DNA of 64,000 nucleotides from Triglochin maritima (GCA_963682175.1 OY821789.1:4960001-5024000), one strand, 5' to 3'. Positions 12,527 through 24,857 are shown, numbered from the stretch's first letter. Notes: generated from the sequence alone by a model not told the origin. Numbers and translations: made by a program.

Positions 12527-13202
12527 TTGGTCGACAGCAACTTCGCACCAGCCAAGGATTTTACGCTGTTTTCTCGTCGCCGGCGAGGTCTCCGACCTCC
12601 CGCGACCGACCCAAACTTCCCCTAACATGGAGAACCACAAAACACACTAATGCTTGGCATACCTCGAGAGAGAGACGAATCCGCCGGAGCAACGCTCACG
12701 CCTCCGTCACCTCCTCACGCGCGACCTCCGCGAGCCTCACGCCAAACAGCCTCCTCCGCTTGAGCTCGCGTCCCTCCGTCACCGTCCGCCGGAGCTGCTC
12801 GCCGACCAAAGAGAGAAGATGGTGAGGATGATGTGAAGAGAAGGAAGGAAAGAAGAAAAGAAGAGGAAGAAGAGTTGGGTGTATTTAACTCCCAAACCCT
12901 ACACCCCCACCATCCCCTTACACCCTATCCCTCACCTCACCCATACCTCCACCATACCTCTCTCTCTCCTCCAAGTCAAACTCCACCTAACCACCCATTA
13001 ACCCCTAATCCGGTTTAGGGACTTAACATGCTCTCTCTCTCTTTTCTCTCAAGAATGCAAAAGTGGACAATCACAAACAATCTAATTGTTCTCCTCTTAC
13101 AAAGGGGACGAAATTGTCTTTATATATAAGGTCAAAATAAGTATAAGTTGCACCAAAATCGGGTGGAGTAATGTGCAAGACGTGGGCAGAACTGAGTCCA
13201 AA

Positions 13203-13548
13203 CGGTCGACCGATCCAATAACCGTATCGCGAACCAGCTTTTACCGGTCGACCAAAATTGGAGTATCGGGCGACCGAAAAACGACAGTAACTTTTCTGGC
13301 TCGTTCGAGTGCATACACGGTCGACCGTACACTTAAGTTCCGGTCGACCGAAAATCAACAAGCACTTTTCTCCCAGCTCCTCGAATGTTTCCGGTCGACC
13401 GAATCCTAGATCCCGGTCGACCGAAAAACAACAGACACTTTTGCCCAACTCCAATTGTGTGCCCGGTCGACTGAATCCTAGATTCCGGTCAACCGAAAAT
13501 GGACAGTCACTTTTGCTGGACCAATTACAACACACATCCGGTCGACCG
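13203..13548. repeat. Palindrome-pair array in the Copia-like LTR
   Basis: Sites at 13203, 13244/13267, 13318/13341, 13392/13414, 13464/13486 and 13539. Within-pair steps are 22-23 bp and pair-to-pair steps are 74, 74, 72, 75. Six sites are perfect. The spacer after each pair carries a repeated CARNCACTTTTSYCC-like phrase, so this is a true tandem repeat of about 74 bp. It lies about 80-430 bp upstream of the element's TATA box. Confidence 0.88.
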
Positions 13549-13570
13549 AATGTCTGTTTTCCTGAATGAA

Positions 13571-16362
13571 TACTTTAAATACATATTCAAGGTAAACAAC
13601 GACAATAACTTCAACCATTGTTGTATTATGGGTTGCAAGCTGGAAATTCAAGTGAGCTTGCACATTTTCAGTAAGTAAGTTTAGTTTATTTCGGATTTGG
13701 TTTTACTTATGTTCTTTAGTGGATTGTAAAGTTGGTCGAATAGTTTCTTGCTTGGTCAAATTCAATTTTTGTTAAGTAATTAACTTCAGTAAGTATGTTG
13801 TGTATGTTTTGGTGTTGCTTTATTTGCATTATTTATTGTTTGGTGTTGCCTATGTGTTACACACTTGCACTCAGAAGGTTCATTACAATTGAATGAATAA
13901 ATGTAGTTACTTGATTCTTTGTTGATATAGGGTTGGTGGATTAGAATTTGCAAGTTGATTCTATTTTTGAACAACTACTGTTCTCGCAAATTGTAGTCTA
14001 TATCAAGCAAATAATTCTGAATTTCTGCTTAGTAATGCACACATAATCAACTTTTCTACATGGAGCATCGAAAATGTAGTTCCATTTGCTGCTGCTAAGT
14101 AATGCATCCAAATAAGCATACGAAACAGTAAAGGTGAAGTCACATTACCACCTAAACTTCATACATAAATAGAACATAACTAACATGTTCTTAACTATAC
14201 TAGTTTAGTTTTGTAATTACAAACATTGAGTAACAGTGGAAGTGTGAGAACAACAGAATCTCCTTGGTGGGAGGGTAGTTTTGATTTTTGGGAAGGACAA
14301 GACATCTCCACTTGCTGCCATCCAAACACCATGACTTCTGGAGATGTGGGATCCGCTCCTCAGGTGGAAGAAGGTAGAAGTTGGATCCTTAGATAAGCTA
14401 GGCTTGGGGAGTCCAATCCAAACGGGACCTTAAGGATTTTACAAGCAAATATAGTATTCATAAAGCCCATGCAGGGTATATTCCCAAGAAAGGGAGGTTT
14501 CCTAACTATCTCAGGAGCACGTCCCACTATCCCATGTCACCAATCAGCTTTATATCTTCTCATCCATGAGGTCATTTGGTGGGGATGGCATATTCAGGTT
14601 TGCCAGGGCTATGAATATAGCACGGTTGATTGAGGAGGTAGAACTACGTCCATTAATCCCAGTGATGTTACCTGTGCAGAAATCAACGAAAGAAAATATG
14701 TCATGAGTTATCTTGATTTAAACTTTTCCTTGAAAACCTTGAATTTGAGGCCTATCCAAACGGGTCCTTAAGGATTTTACATCTTGTTGTCCAGATAACT
14801 AATATGGCAACCATGGAGGATGTAAGATTATTTAGTGTTTTATCTTTTTTTCTAGAACTTTAGTGGCAAGTGGTGCTAACGATTCCATTTTCACGAATCC
14901 ATCGAAGAAGAATAAAGTAATTTAAGAGGATTAAAAAGAAGTGAAAATCAGATCACCGGCATTGATGGCAATTGGCAAGAATAAAATATCATTAAGAAAA
15001 CAGCAAATCGTGAGGGACACCAATGATCATGCGACAGCCAACGTAAATACTCATGAATATTACAATAGTTAAGCACTCTATTGATGTTTCCGATTCGCTA
15101 CACCGACCATAAATTGGAGCTTCAGACTGATATAATCAAATTATTAGAGTAATGAAACTTCTCAGCATTAATGATGTTTTTGGTTACCTTTTTTTGTTTG
15201 TTTTTGGTTCCTTCTAATATATTGTGATCAGTACGTGTATTGATTCCCAGATAATCACCATTATCACAATCTTAAAATAGTACCCCCAACTTATGTTGTG
15301 TCTCAGTGTAATGGACTATTTTAGTGTATATGGAGATCTCCCAATGAACATGAGCTTAATGGTCGTGAACGTTACTAGCTATTATTTAATGTTGCATTCA
15401 AGTGGCATGAAAGTGATCGAGTGATGTACTTATGTATTATTCTGTTACAATTTGTATTTTCTTATTCAGGTAGGAGGTTGCCTCATACAAACTACTTGGG
15501 GGGTTTGATAATATCTTAGATATTTTTTTTCCTATAGCAGTTACGTGAACTTAATTAATGAAAATAAGTCTAAAAAATCCAAGTTTGATTAATGAAAAGC
15601 CAGGAACCTAAGCAAACCTACCATAACAAATATCGTGATTAACAAAATAATTAAGCTTAAGTGGTTAGCCACAAATTAAGCTTATCAATTTATGTAAGTG
15701 ACATAAATTGTTATAAAACTCACCTATTATATTTATTCACAAGTATATAGAAGAGAAGATCATAATTAAAATAACACTTCGACCGAGAATGTATGTATAC
15801 ATATAAGAACTTTCCTTATTTGAACCTAATGGCCATGGAAGAGTGTGATCTTCTCCAATTTTATTATGCCAAAAAACTGCTTATGGAATTATATCTTTCT
15901 CGCAAGAAAGATACAAATCATACAATCCCAAATATTTCTAGCACATGTTTTGTAGGCATATCTTAGGATCGATCTTAAATTCTCTTAAAAGTTGAATTAA
16001 ACGCATGTCTCATCAAATATTTCTCCGCAATATCTTTTCATGCCTTTGAATCCACTTATATATATGTGTGTGTGGATTCTTGGTACATCGTACGTATAGT
16101 TTCAAACCTAAATTGGAAAAAAAACATTACAAAAATTGCTCTACTTGCTGTACTACACTAACAATTTCTAAACCTCCAAAGCCCTGATCAATGCTTCAAC
16201 AATAAACAATTCGAGCATTAATAGCTCACATGCTAAGTTGTAAATACTACTAGAACTAATGTCATCAATACATGCTCAGGGTGTCAACATTATTAACTAT
16301 TCCAAACTTTTGTTGGGGTATTTTAACTTTGTTGTTGCTTGGTGCAATTAATGTGTTGTTGT
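13571..16362. other. intergenic, with two MITE-like ends
   Basis: No gene recognised. The phrase CCAAACGGGWCCTTAAGGATTTTAC occurs near 14429 and again near 14757 in the same orientation and looks like the end of a MITE family. Partner ends were not found. The rest is AT-rich DNA. Confidence 0.4.
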
Positions 16363-16664
16363 TGTAGTCACGGTTTCTTTAATTAAATGCAATAGTAATA
16401 GAGGATGCGAGGATGTGCATGAAACGTACAATCACTAGAGGACATTACCAAGGATAAACACAAGGTGCACCAACGTATATATCAATATACAGATCTGAGT
16501 TTACAAAAAGGGTGATTACATCAAAAGCTATAAGATAAAATATACAGTGTAATCACAACAACCTCAAAACAAGAGGGAAGAAGGATCTGGCCCCACACGC
16601 TCTCCTCCGCAGACACCACCCTCTACCTCCGCTCACGGCCTGAAAGCAGACATAAAATGCCTGA

Positions 16665-16680
16665 GTTTCCAGAAGGAAAC
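16665..16680 (-). other. Conserved LTR stem-loop (copy C)
   Basis: Plus-strand GTTTCC-AGAA-GGAAAC, within the shared block ATGCCTGAGTTTCC. Confidence 0.6.
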
Positions 16681-17236
16681 CCAGTATGCCAAACCCTAAC
16701 ACATATATGGACAATAATGAAATATGCAATGAAAATGAATAGCACAATCCGACACGACCGAGTCTCAAGGGTCCTCTCACCTCAACCCCCAACACTCGTG
16801 CACACAAGGCACCGCCGGTCCAAATCGCAGCCACACAACCGGGTCTCAAGGGTCCTCTCACCCCAACCCCACCAACACTCGTGCACACAAGGCACCACCG
16901 GTCCAAATCACGGCCACACAACCGGGTCTCAAGGGTCATCTCACCCTAACCCCACCAACACTCGTGCACACAAGGCACCACCACAAGATATAAGGCCGAC
17001 AATCCGTGTTGTTGCCCACCGGGGCCGGAGAGACGAGTCGCCTTCAATCAAACACTCATACTGCTATCGGGCGACAGTCTGTGCCGTTGCCCAAGGGGGC
17101 GGAGAGACGAGTCACTTTCAAGCGTACAAGCACACCACTATCGGGCGACAGTCTGTGTCGTTGCCCACCGGGGCCGGAGAGACGAGGCGCCGTCAAGTGT
17201 ACTCAAAAACCACGAATCCACCAAAAACGGCAGAAA

Positions 17237-17798
17237 CGGTCGAACGAAAACAGTTTAACGGTCGACCGATCCTCACCTAGAGAACGGGCCCAACCAAAAA
17301 ACCCGTCAATCGGTCGAACGAAAAGCACCAGAGAAAACATTTTTGCAAACCAAACTCCAACGGTCGGACGACCCAAGACTTCTGGTAGACCGAAAACCTC
17401 CAGTACAACCCACCAACAATCCATACTACACGGTCGACCGAAACAACACTAGCGGTCGACCGAAATCTACCAGTGCAAATCCTTCAACAAGTCATTCTAC
17501 ACGGTCGACCAAAACAACACTTTCGGTCGACCGGACATTAAGTTAACTTAAGTCGTCGGTCGGACGAGTCAAACAGGCGGTCGACCGTTTGGATGGTCAA
17601 CGCCTCAACCGACCTACGACAGTACTTTCGGTCGACCGACAAAGGAGACCCGGTCGAGCGAAAAGCACCAGAGCATCCATCTCTCGCTAGAAATGCACAA
17701 CCGGTCGACCACCACGAATGTATCGTTCGACCGGTGCGAGGGATATCGCCCAAAATACACTATAAACGGTCGACCGAACCCAGAACACCGGTCGACCG
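17237..17798. repeat. Palindrome-pair array in LTR C
   Basis: Pairs 17237/17259, 17361/17383, 17431/17453, 17502/17524, 17557/17578, 17629/17651, 17702/17724 and 17767/17789, plus a single site at 17311. Within-pair steps are 22 in all but one (21). Eight sites are perfect CGGTCGACCG. Pair-to-pair steps are mostly 55-74 bp. Confidence 0.9.
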
Positions 17799-18283
17799 AT
17801 TTTAGTGCAGAAACTGTTGTGCAGGTTCGACGAGCCAAAACGGCCTACCGTCGACCGCTCCCACCCCCACACTAATAATAGGTGAGCGTAAAAGCAAGTT
17901 TGACATACCTTAAGGCTTGAAGAAGCATTGGAAGAAACAACGACGAGCGCTTCCTCGCAACCCCTTCTTCTCCGGAGAACTCTACGAACGACGATCTTCG
18001 CTCCTCCGGCGACTCCAATAGCAACCCTCGCCTCCACCAACACCGAAGAAACACTTAGGGAGAGAGAGACGAGTGAGATCGTGAGAGAGAGAGAGAGAGA
18101 GAAAATCCGAACCTTATATACAAAACCCACCTCTGATCTCAGCCGTCTATCTCAAACCTCTCTAATCCACCCCTAAACATCATTAGCACAATAAGCAAAG
18201 GTTAGGATAATACATAATTTCCTTCTAGTTTCGTTTTCACATGACTCGTAGAATCAACTTGTTGGTGTCTTGCATGATTTAAG

Positions 18284-20257
18284 TGTAACGTACCCGAAAA
18301 CAGCGGAAAATTTAAACAATAATAAGGACCGTCAACGGTCAACACAGGGCATGTCACGGGAAAACAAACTAACATATATATATAATATATAAGATACAGA
18401 CCCACGTGGAAGTCAACTATATAAACGAGTCAACTGTGATTACAACAAAAGTGAATGTACATGTAATCACTACCTCAAACAAAAGAAGCTACTAAAGAGA
18501 ACAGGATCTAATCCCGGGGGCACCGTCCTCGGTCACCACCTGACTCTAAACCTGCTCGCTACCTGAAATGAAAACAAACAAACATGCCTGAGTTCCCTGC
18601 AGGAACCCCGTATACCAAACCTCCTAAAAATATAAAAAGGAATTAAAGACAATGCAATGCTATGCACGTGATCATCCGCCTCGGGCCCACAATAATGCCC
18701 TCACCGCCTCCGCGGCACTGAACCACTCCTGCCACTAGGGTCAAGTCAGTCCACCGCTGCCTCACAAGGGTCAGTCGACATCACTGCTCCCCAAAAAGTG
18801 CAGGAAGGAACCCCCGGTACACGCCGCACCCAAGGAGCGAGTCAGCCCGCCGAATACACAACTCGGGTCAGACGACAGCCGCTGCTCCCCCAAGAGTCGC
18901 CTAGCGCGCACCCTGCCGGAACATCCTCGGCCTACCGCTAAACCCTCGCAAACTGCCCAAGGTTTACGGTACACATCCCTCACACCCCGCTCGGTAAGAG
19001 AGGAAAAAGTACAACAATAATACGCCTTCGTCGAAGGTGAAATCCGTAGCTCTCAAAGCCGGTAATCAACCGTCGCCTCGGAGCCGGTAGTCGACCTGAC
19101 ATCGACGGATCGCGTGTGGATAAATCCACCAACCTGCGGCAGATCGGTCGACCGCTACAAGCACACCGGTCGACCGGTCCCCCACACAGTACACAGTACT
19201 GTACAAACAATTCTACCGGTCGAACCACGCCAACCGAAATACCGACCAATCGGTCGAACAAAAGTCATCTAGCGGTCGACCGTTTGGAAGGTCTACGCTA
19301 TACCATTTTATATAATATATATATCCGACCGGTCGAACCAAGGGGCCGTTCGACCGATAACAGGACTTTCAATATTTTGCCCAAGTCTCGTTCGGTCGAC
19401 CGGAACTGAAATACAGTTCGACCGAATCAACACAAGCACTCTACCGCTTAATTAAATGCTCAGTCGGTCGACCGAGAATTGAAGAGCGGTCGACCGTTTT
19501 GATGGTCAAAGCTCCCAACCGACTTAGCATCGAATGGATCGGTCGAACAAGGTTAAGGACGTTCGACCGTTTAATAAGTCAAAATCCCCAACCGACCCAT
19601 TCTCATCGTTATTTGGTCGACCGGCTAAGTGGTCCCGTTCGACCGATAACAGCATATCCCCTTTTTCCCGCACAAATCTGGCATAACGGTCGACCGTCTA
19701 ACGACATCGTTCGACCGTTCGCGGGTAAACATCAATATAATAATAGGATCGGTCGACTGCCCACAGGCACCGGTCGACCGATCGTCGTCTTCAACCTCTG
19801 AATTGGTTGAATTCCGACGGGGAATTCGACACCAACGTCGATCCCCAACACTCACAAGGCATAAGTGAGTTATATTGAAGATTTGGCATACCTTTTTGAC
19901 GGTTGTGGAAGTCTCCCGAGCTTGAATCACTTCACTCCTCTTCTTCTTCCTTCTTCTCCTCTTCTTCTACTTCACCTTCTTCTTTCCTCCTTCTTCTGCT
20001 CCGAATCACTCCTCTCACTCTCTGATAACAGGCAATGATGAAGAAAACGTCCAAACCCTTATCTCTTTACAACATCACCTTAAATAGACAAATCCACCTA
20101 CACCTCATCCAATCACACTTAACCTAAAACCTAACCAACCAAAGCCATCCACCTCAATCTCCACATGTCCAACACCTCCACCTCTCCATGCAGGATTAAT
20201 TAGGGTTAATTAGGTTTAGGTTTAGTTAATTAAGATGTTTTAGATTAGGTTATTACA
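18284..20257 (-). repeat. LTR1 (3' LTR of the tandem element)
   Basis: TGTAACGTACCC to GGTTATTACA. Private differences from both other LTRs: T at 18352, T at 18383, C at 18760, T at 18781, all in its left third. Contains TATTTAA (about 20086-20080 on minus), a donor-like AG|GTATGCC (GT at 19891-19890), the palindrome array 19145-19780 and the stem-loop 18592-18606 (GTTCC-CTGCA-GGAAC). Confidence 0.95.
19145..19780. repeat. Palindrome-pair array in LTR1 (repeated in LTR2 and LTR3)
   Basis: Pairs 19145/19167, 19251/19273, 19330/19347, 19393/19415, 19465/19487, 19540/19560, 19614/19636, 19687/19708, 19750/19771, plus a site at 19217. Within-pair steps are 22, 22, 17, 22, 22, 20, 22, 21, 21. Pair-to-pair steps from 19251 on are 79, 63, 72, 75, 74, 73, 63. 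Spacers share phrases such as CCCAACCGAC. Copies lie at 25734-26369 and 32323-32958. The LTR3 copy has one extra perfect site at 32792. Confidence 0.92.
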
Positions 20258-20260
20258 ATC

Positions 20261-20270
20261 TACCCTCCTT
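20261..20270 (-). other. Polypurine tract, left unit
   Basis: AAGGAGGGTA on the minus strand, three bases from the U3 start of LTR1. It would prime plus-strand DNA synthesis. Confidence 0.85.
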
Positions 20271-20306
20271 AAAAGAATTTCGTCCGCGAAATTCAAAACA
20301 ACTGAC

Positions 20307-23300
20307 TTACCGGAATAACTCTGGATACTGCCTCCTGACATCCTCCTCAATCTCCCAGGTAGCCTCTCTGTCAGTGTGATGCTGCCACCTGACCTTCACC
20401 ATAGGAATCGCCCTCCTCCTGAGCTGGTGTACCATCTGATCCACAATCTCAACTGGTCTCTCATCTAATGACAAATCCTGCTGGATCTCCGGTACTGATA
20501 TCTCTATCACATGAGCTGGATCGGCCACGTACTTCCTCAACATAGAAACATGGAAGACGTTGTGAAGTCCTGCAAACTGTGGCGGTAAAGCAATCCTATA
20601 CGCCACCTCACCAACCCGATCCAATATCTCAAACGGTCCGACATATCTCGGACTCAACTTCCCCTTCTTCCCGAATCTCATCACCCCTCTGGAAGGCGAG
20701 ATCTTCAGGAAGACATGATCTCCTACCTCAAAAGTCAGCTCACGCCTCCGCGTATCAGCATAACTCTTCTGCCTGCTCTGCGCCGTAGCTAGTCGTCTCC
20801 GAATCACGTCGACCTTCTCTGAATACAACTGGATAATGTCAGGTCCAACTAGCTGTCTCTCGCCCACATCACTCCAGCATACCGGCGATCTACACGGTCT
20901 CCCGTATAATGCCTCATAGGGTGCCATTCCAATACTCGAGTGGTAGCTGTTGTTGTAGGCGAACTCGATCAACGGCAAATGCTCATCCCAATGCCCGGCC
21001 CAGTCAAGTGTACACTCTCTCAGCATGTCCTCCAATGTCTGTATCGTCCGCTCTGACTGGCCATCTGTCTGTGGGTGGAAAGCTGTGCTAAACTTCAGAC
21101 GTGTCCCCAGTGCTCTGTGTAGACTCTCCCAAAATCTCGAAGTGAATCTGGGATCTCTGTCTGAAATGATACTGACCGGCACGCCATGAAGTCTGACAAT
21201 CTCCTCAATATATAACTTAGCTAGACCCTCCAGAGCAAGAGTGGTCTTAATAGCTAAGAAATGCGCCGACTTGGTCAGTCGATCGACTATAACCCAAATC
21301 GCATCGTGAAATCTCCGTGTCTTCGGTAGCCCCGTAACAAAATCCATCGTCACGTGCTCCCACTTCCACTCGGGCAACTCAATCCTCTGCATCTGCCCTG
21401 CTGGTCTCTGGTGCTCGATCTTCACCTGCTGACAGACCAAACACCTCGACACGAAGTCTGCAACGTCCTTCTTCATACCTCGCCACCAGAAGTTCCGCTG
21501 CAGGTCTTTGTACATCTTGGTGCTCCCTGGATGAATGGAATATCTCGATCTGTGTGCCTCCTCCATGATATCATGTCTCAGGTCCTCTGTCTTCGGCACC
21601 CAGATACGGTCTCTGAATCTCAGACCTCCGTCCACTCCAACTCTGAAGTCTGACCCATCTCTGGCAGCTAACTGTAACAAACTGCTCAACTCCTCATCTG
21701 TAGTCTGAGCACGAATCACTGCTGATACTGTCTGAGGCTCTACTCTCAATCCGGCAATCACTGCGCCCTCAGAGCTATCAGCAAATGGCCTCCACTCTGC
21801 CAAGGACTCTAGCAGTCTCCACTCCTGAATGCATAGGCCTGCTACTGATACCTCCACCTTCCGGCTCAAAGCGTCTGCAACTGTGTTCGCCTTCCCCGGA
21901 TGGTAAGAGATAGTGAAGTCATAGTCCTTAATGAACTCAAGCCATCTGCGCTGCCTCATATTCAGCTCCTTCTGCGAGAACAGGTACTTCAGACTCTGAT
22001 GATCTGTAAACACCTCGAACTGCTCGCCATAAAGATAGTGTCTCCAGGTCTTCAGTGCGTGAACCACTGCTGCTAACTCCAAATCATGTGTCGGGTAATT
22101 CCTCTCATGGACCTTCAGCTGTCTGGATGCGTATGCGATCACCCTCCCGTGCTGCATAAGTACACATCCTAAGCCAACACCTGAAGCGTCGCTATAAATC
22201 ACGAATCCACCCGTGCCACTCGACAATGATAAAACTGGTGCTGTGGTCAACAGTCTCTTCAGCTCCTGAAAGCTGTCCTCGCACTTCTGCGACCAAACAA
22301 AAGTGACTCCCTTCTGCGTCAGAGCTGTCAGTGGTGCTGCCAATCTCGAGAAGTCTTTGATGAAGCGACGGTAATAACCCGCCAGTCCAACAAAGCTCCT
22401 AATCTCCGTCACGCTCGTAGGGGTCCTCCACTGTGTCACCGCCTCTACCTTCGCCGGATCCACTGATATCCCCTCTGCCGATACAATGTGTCCGAGGAAT
22501 GCCACTCTGTCCAACCAAAACTCGCACTTTGAGAACTTAGCATATAACTGCTGAGCCCTCAAGATGCTGAGTACAATCCTCAGATGCTCTCTGTGCTGCT
22601 CCACATCTGGGGAATAGATCAAGATGTCATCCACGAAGACAATCACAAATATATCAATGTACTGCCTGAACGTCCGGTGCATCAGATCCATGAACGCTGC
22701 CGGAGCATTCGTCAATCCAAATGGCATCACCAAAAACTCATAGTGTCCATATCTCGTCCTGAAGGCTGTCTTCTGGATGTCCTCATCTCGGATCCTCAAC
22801 TGGTGATATCCTGAACGCAGGTCAATCTTCGAGAAAACCTTCGCTGACTGCAGCTGGTCAAAGAGGTCCTCAATCCTAGGTAAGGGATACCTATTCTTCA
22901 CCGTCACCTGGTTCAGCATCCTGTAGTCTATGCACATCCTCAAGGATCCGTCCTTCTTCTTCACAAACAAATCTGGTGCACCCCAAGGCGAGACGCTCGG
23001 TCTGATAAATCCAGAGTCCATCAACTCCTGCAACTGCTTCTTCAACTCTGTCAACTCAGCAGGTGCCATCCGGTATGGAGCCTTCGACTGTGGTGTAGTG
23101 TCGGCTACCAACTCAATGCCGAACTCCAACTCCCGGTGTGGTGGTAAACCTGGAATCTCCGCTGGAAAAACATCCGCGAACTCCTGCACCACCTCAATGT
23201 CCTCTAGCCTCTGGGACTCTGCCTCCGCAACCACAAGCGTTGCCAGAAATGCTGCACATCCCTGCTGTAACAGTCTCTGAGCTCTCACAGCAGATACAAT

Positions 23301-24749
23301 AATGCGACCCCCTCTGCTTCTGATCCCTCTAATCAGAATATCAGGCAAACCCTTCCTCGGGATCAAAATCTTCTTCTCACGGCACAAGACTCGAACATCA
23401 TATTGGGACAGCCAATCCATCCCAAGTATGACATCAAAGTCCTCCATCGGTAGCAAGACCAGGTCTGCCGGAAACTCCTGATCTCCCGAAACAACCGTGG
23501 CGCCGGGGACAAATCTCCCCACAGTGCCCACCAGACCCAGGGGTGTGCTGACCTCCAAAGTGGCAGTCAACATCGCAAGGGTACAGCCCAACACTCCCGC
23601 AAATCGCTCTGAGATGAACGAGTGTGTCGCGCCACAATCAAATAACACCCTAGCTACTGAACCTGCGACAAGAAGTGTACCTTCCACGACAGCGCCTCCA
23701 TCCCGAGCCTCCTCTGCCTGGATGGTGAAAACTCTGCCAGTGCGCTGCCCCTGCTGTGGTCGGAAAGGTGGTCTACCTCCGCCTCCTCCTCTGCCTGGTG
23801 CGGGTAAACCCGGTGGTCTGCTCGGCCCAGCTCCTCGGCTCGGACAGCTCCTGATAAAGTGACCCAGCTGGCCACACCCATGACATGCTCCGGGGGTGAA
23901 GCACGGCCCGGAGTGAAACCTCCCACAAGTACCACAAGGCTCTGGTCGTGGTACTGCAACTCCTGCTCCCTCGTATCGGGGCCTCTTGCCCGGATTCCCT
24001 CCAGTCTGACCTCCTGGCCTCCCAGAGAACCTACCTAATGGCCTCCTCTCATCCTGGTAGTTCTCCCTGTAGTCACGATCAAGAACAGAGGCACTCTTCA
24101 CTGCATCGGCCAACGTGCTCGGCATGTGTGTCAGCACCTTCGTCCTCAACTGCTTCCGGAGCCCCCGGACGAACTTCCCAGCCCTCTGCTCCTGTGTAAC
24201 ATACATCTCGGGACAGTAACGCTCAAGGGCGTTGAACTTCCCGATGTAGCCTGCTAGGGTCATGTCTCCCTGCTGAAGACTCAGAAACTCCTCCCTCTTC
24301 TGATCCTGGACATGCTGCGGAAAATACTGCTCGTTGAACTCGCCAACGAACTCCTCCCAGGCTATATCATCTCTGTCCGCAAACACCACTGCAGATGTGG
24401 ACCTCCACCAGTTGGACGCAGCACCGCCCAAAACATAAGTAGCCAGGCCCACTCTCGCCTCTGGAGGACAACCAATAGCACTGAAGATCTTCTGCATCGT
24501 GAAGATCCACTCCTCCGCAGCCTCTGCGTCGTACTGCCCCAGAAAGGTAGGCGGATGCTGGCGCATAAACCGGTCATGCATAACGCCAGTCCCCGTCTGC
24601 CCAGTCTGTGCTGTCTGCTGCTGTAGCATCTCTGTCAGACGTCTGACCGTATCGAACAACGTCCGACGCTCATCCTCCCAAGCCTCATCCCTCGCAGTCT
24701 CACTCTCACCGCGAGTATGGGCAACCGCCTTCCCCCGTCTAGGAGGCAT
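20307..24749 (-). CDS. Gag-Pol polyprotein, chromovirus (left unit)
   Basis: Single ORF of 1480 aa from MPPRRGK at 24749. An in-frame ATG at 24794 would add 15 residues unlike the family. Numbered from that longer frame: gag about 70-260, zinc knuckle CX2CX4HX4C at 304-317, protease with FDCGATHS at 385-392 (Cys where most family members have Ser), reverse transcriptase about 560-770 with FVDD at 720-723, RNase H from YSDAS at 867, integrase zinc finger about 1081-1121, catalytic Asp1151, Asp1212 and Glu1248 (D-35-E spacing), GPF near 1386, and a chromodomain about 1445-1495. The chromodomain directs integration to chromatin. No stop or frameshift is seen, so the unit may be competent. Confidence 0.95.
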   Translation of the reverse strand: MPPRRGKAVAHTRGESETARDEAWEDERRTLFDTVRRLTEMLQQQTAQTGQTGTGVMHDRFMRQHPPTFLGQYDAEAAEEWIFTMQKIFSAIGCPPEARVGLATYVLGGAASNWWRSTSAVVFADRDDIAWEEFVGEFNEQYFPQHVQDQKREEFLSLQQGDMTLAGYIGKFNALERYCPEMYVTQEQRAGKFVRGLRKQLRTKVLTHMPSTLADAVKSASVLDRDYRENYQDERRPLGRFSGRPGGQTGGNPGKRPRYEGAGVAVPRPEPCGTCGRFHSGPCFTPGACHGCGQLGHFIRSCPSRGAGPSRPPGLPAPGRGGGGGRPPFRPQQGQRTGRVFTIQAEEARDGGAVVEGTLLVAGSVARVLFDCGATHSFISERFAGVLGCTLAMLTATLEVSTPLGLVGTVGRFVPGATVVSGDQEFPADLVLLPMEDFDVILGMDWLSQYDVRVLCREKKILIPRKGLPDILIRGIRSRGGRIIVSAVRAQRLLQQGCAAFLATLVVAEAESQRLEDIEVVQEFADVFPAEIPGLPPHRELEFGIELVADTTPQSKAPYRMAPAELTELKKQLQELMDSGFIRPSVSPWGAPDLFVKKKDGSLRMCIDYRMLNQVTVKNRYPLPRIEDLFDQLQSAKVFSKIDLRSGYHQLRIRDEDIQKTAFRTRYGHYEFLVMPFGLTNAPAAFMDLMHRTFRQYIDIFVIVFVDDILIYSPDVEQHREHLRIVLSILRAQQLYAKFSKCEFWLDRVAFLGHIVSAEGISVDPAKVEAVTQWRTPTSVTEIRSFVGLAGYYRRFIKDFSRLAAPLTALTQKGVTFVWSQKCEDSFQELKRLLTTAPVLSLSSGTGGFVIYSDASGVGLGCVLMQHGRVIAYASRQLKVHERNYPTHDLELAAVVHALKTWRHYLYGEQFEVFTDHQSLKYLFSQKELNMRQRRWLEFIKDYDFTISYHPGKANTVADALSRKVEVSVAGLCIQEWRLLESLAEWRPFADSSEGAVIAGLRVEPQTVSAVIRAQTTDEELSSLLQLAARDGSDFRVGVDGGLRFRDRIWVPKTEDLRHDIMEEAHRSRYSIHPGSTKMYKDLQRNFWWRGMKKDVADFVSRCLVCQQVKIEHQRPAGQMQRIELPEWKWEHVTMDFVTGLPKTRRFHDAIWVIVDRLTKSAHFLAIKTTLALEGLAKLYIEEIVRLHGVPVSIISDRDPRFTSRFWESLHRALGTRLKFSTAFHPQTDGQSERTIQTLEDMLRECTLDWAGHWDEHLPLIEFAYNNSYHSSIGMAPYEALYGRPCRSPVCWSDVGERQLVGPDIIQLYSEKVDVIRRRLATAQSRQKSYADTRRRELTFEVGDHVFLKISPSRGVMRFGKKGKLSPRYVGPFEILDRVGEVAYRIALPPQFAGLHNVFHVSMLRKYVADPAHVIEISVPEIQQDLSLDERPVEIVDQMVHQLRRRAIPMVKVRWQHHTDREATWEIEEDVRRQYPELFR

Positions 24750-24857
24750 CTGCCAAAAGAAACAAGACAATATCAATATAATCTGTGCATGCATGATCCT
24801 CTAGACCTAACTCCTAACTCAAAGGTGGTTTCTTTGGACAAGTACGCCGAGATCAAC

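Larger units (their letters stand above)
10894..13028 (-). mobile_element. Solo LTR of a Ty3/gypsy chromovirus (copy B)
   Basis: 2135 bp, TGTAACGTCCCG at the left and GACTTAACA at the right, flanked by the 5-bp duplication TGCTC (10889-10893 and 13029-13033). It lies in minus orientation and is nested in a Copia-like LTR. On the minus strand it has a weak TTAAATA box (about 12884-12890), a purine-rich leader, a donor-like AG|GTATGCC (GT at 12662-12661), the palindrome array (12526 down to 12042), the stem-loop (11202-11186) and the LTR end. The block ATGCCTGAGTTTCC is shared with the other gypsy LTRs. Confidence 0.92.
10616..13570 (-). mobile_element. Copia-like LTR (probably solo), interrupted by gypsy solo LTR B
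   Basis: The left edge TGTGATAACGG and the block CAAGATTTAACGTGGAAACCC are typical of Copia-type LTR 3' regions read on the minus strand. A strong TATA box (TATATATAAAG on minus, about 13115-13126) supports minus orientation. Gypsy solo LTR B (10894-13028) is inserted in it. No internal genes or PBS are seen. The right edge and target duplication were not resolved, so 13570 is approximate. A palindrome-pair array at 13203-13548 lies upstream of the TATA box, unlike in the gypsy LTRs. Confidence 0.5.
16363..18214 (-). mobile_element. Gypsy-type LTR (copy C), without matching target duplication
   Basis: 1852 bp. The left end TGTAGTCACGG and right end GGATAATACA match the family's terminal patterns, and the stem-loop (16665-16680) is 302 bp from the left end, as in the other copies. 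Minus-strand order: TATATAAG (18120-18113), (GA)n leader, donor-like AG|GTATGTC (GT at 17908-17907), palindrome array (17798 to 17237), stem-loop, end. Flanking 5-mers GTTGT and TAATT differ, so it either lost its duplication or arose by recombination between two elements. Three direct copies of a roughly 70-bp phrase ending CACAAGGCACC lie at 16750-16980. Confidence 0.75.

Noticed and set aside
13309..13569. Open frames rich in VDR, GRP and RST residues as a protein family
   Set aside because: They are translations of the CGGTCGACCG palindrome in different frames and both strands, with no domain or splice context.
19330..19569. Compensatory changes (GAAC with GTTC) proving an RNA hairpin between paired palindromes
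   Set aside because: Some pairs in LTRs B and LTR1 compensate, but pairs in LTR A (7769/7789, 7832/7853, 7872/7893) do not, so covariation is not consistent.
20307..24749. Envelope-like gene in the gypsy element
   Set aside because: No open frame remains between the chromodomain stop and the polypurine tract (36 bp).
24749..24794. Upstream ATG at 24794 as gag start
   Set aside because: The 15 extra residues are hydrophobic and unlike the family, which starts MPPRR; the second ATG at 24749 fits.
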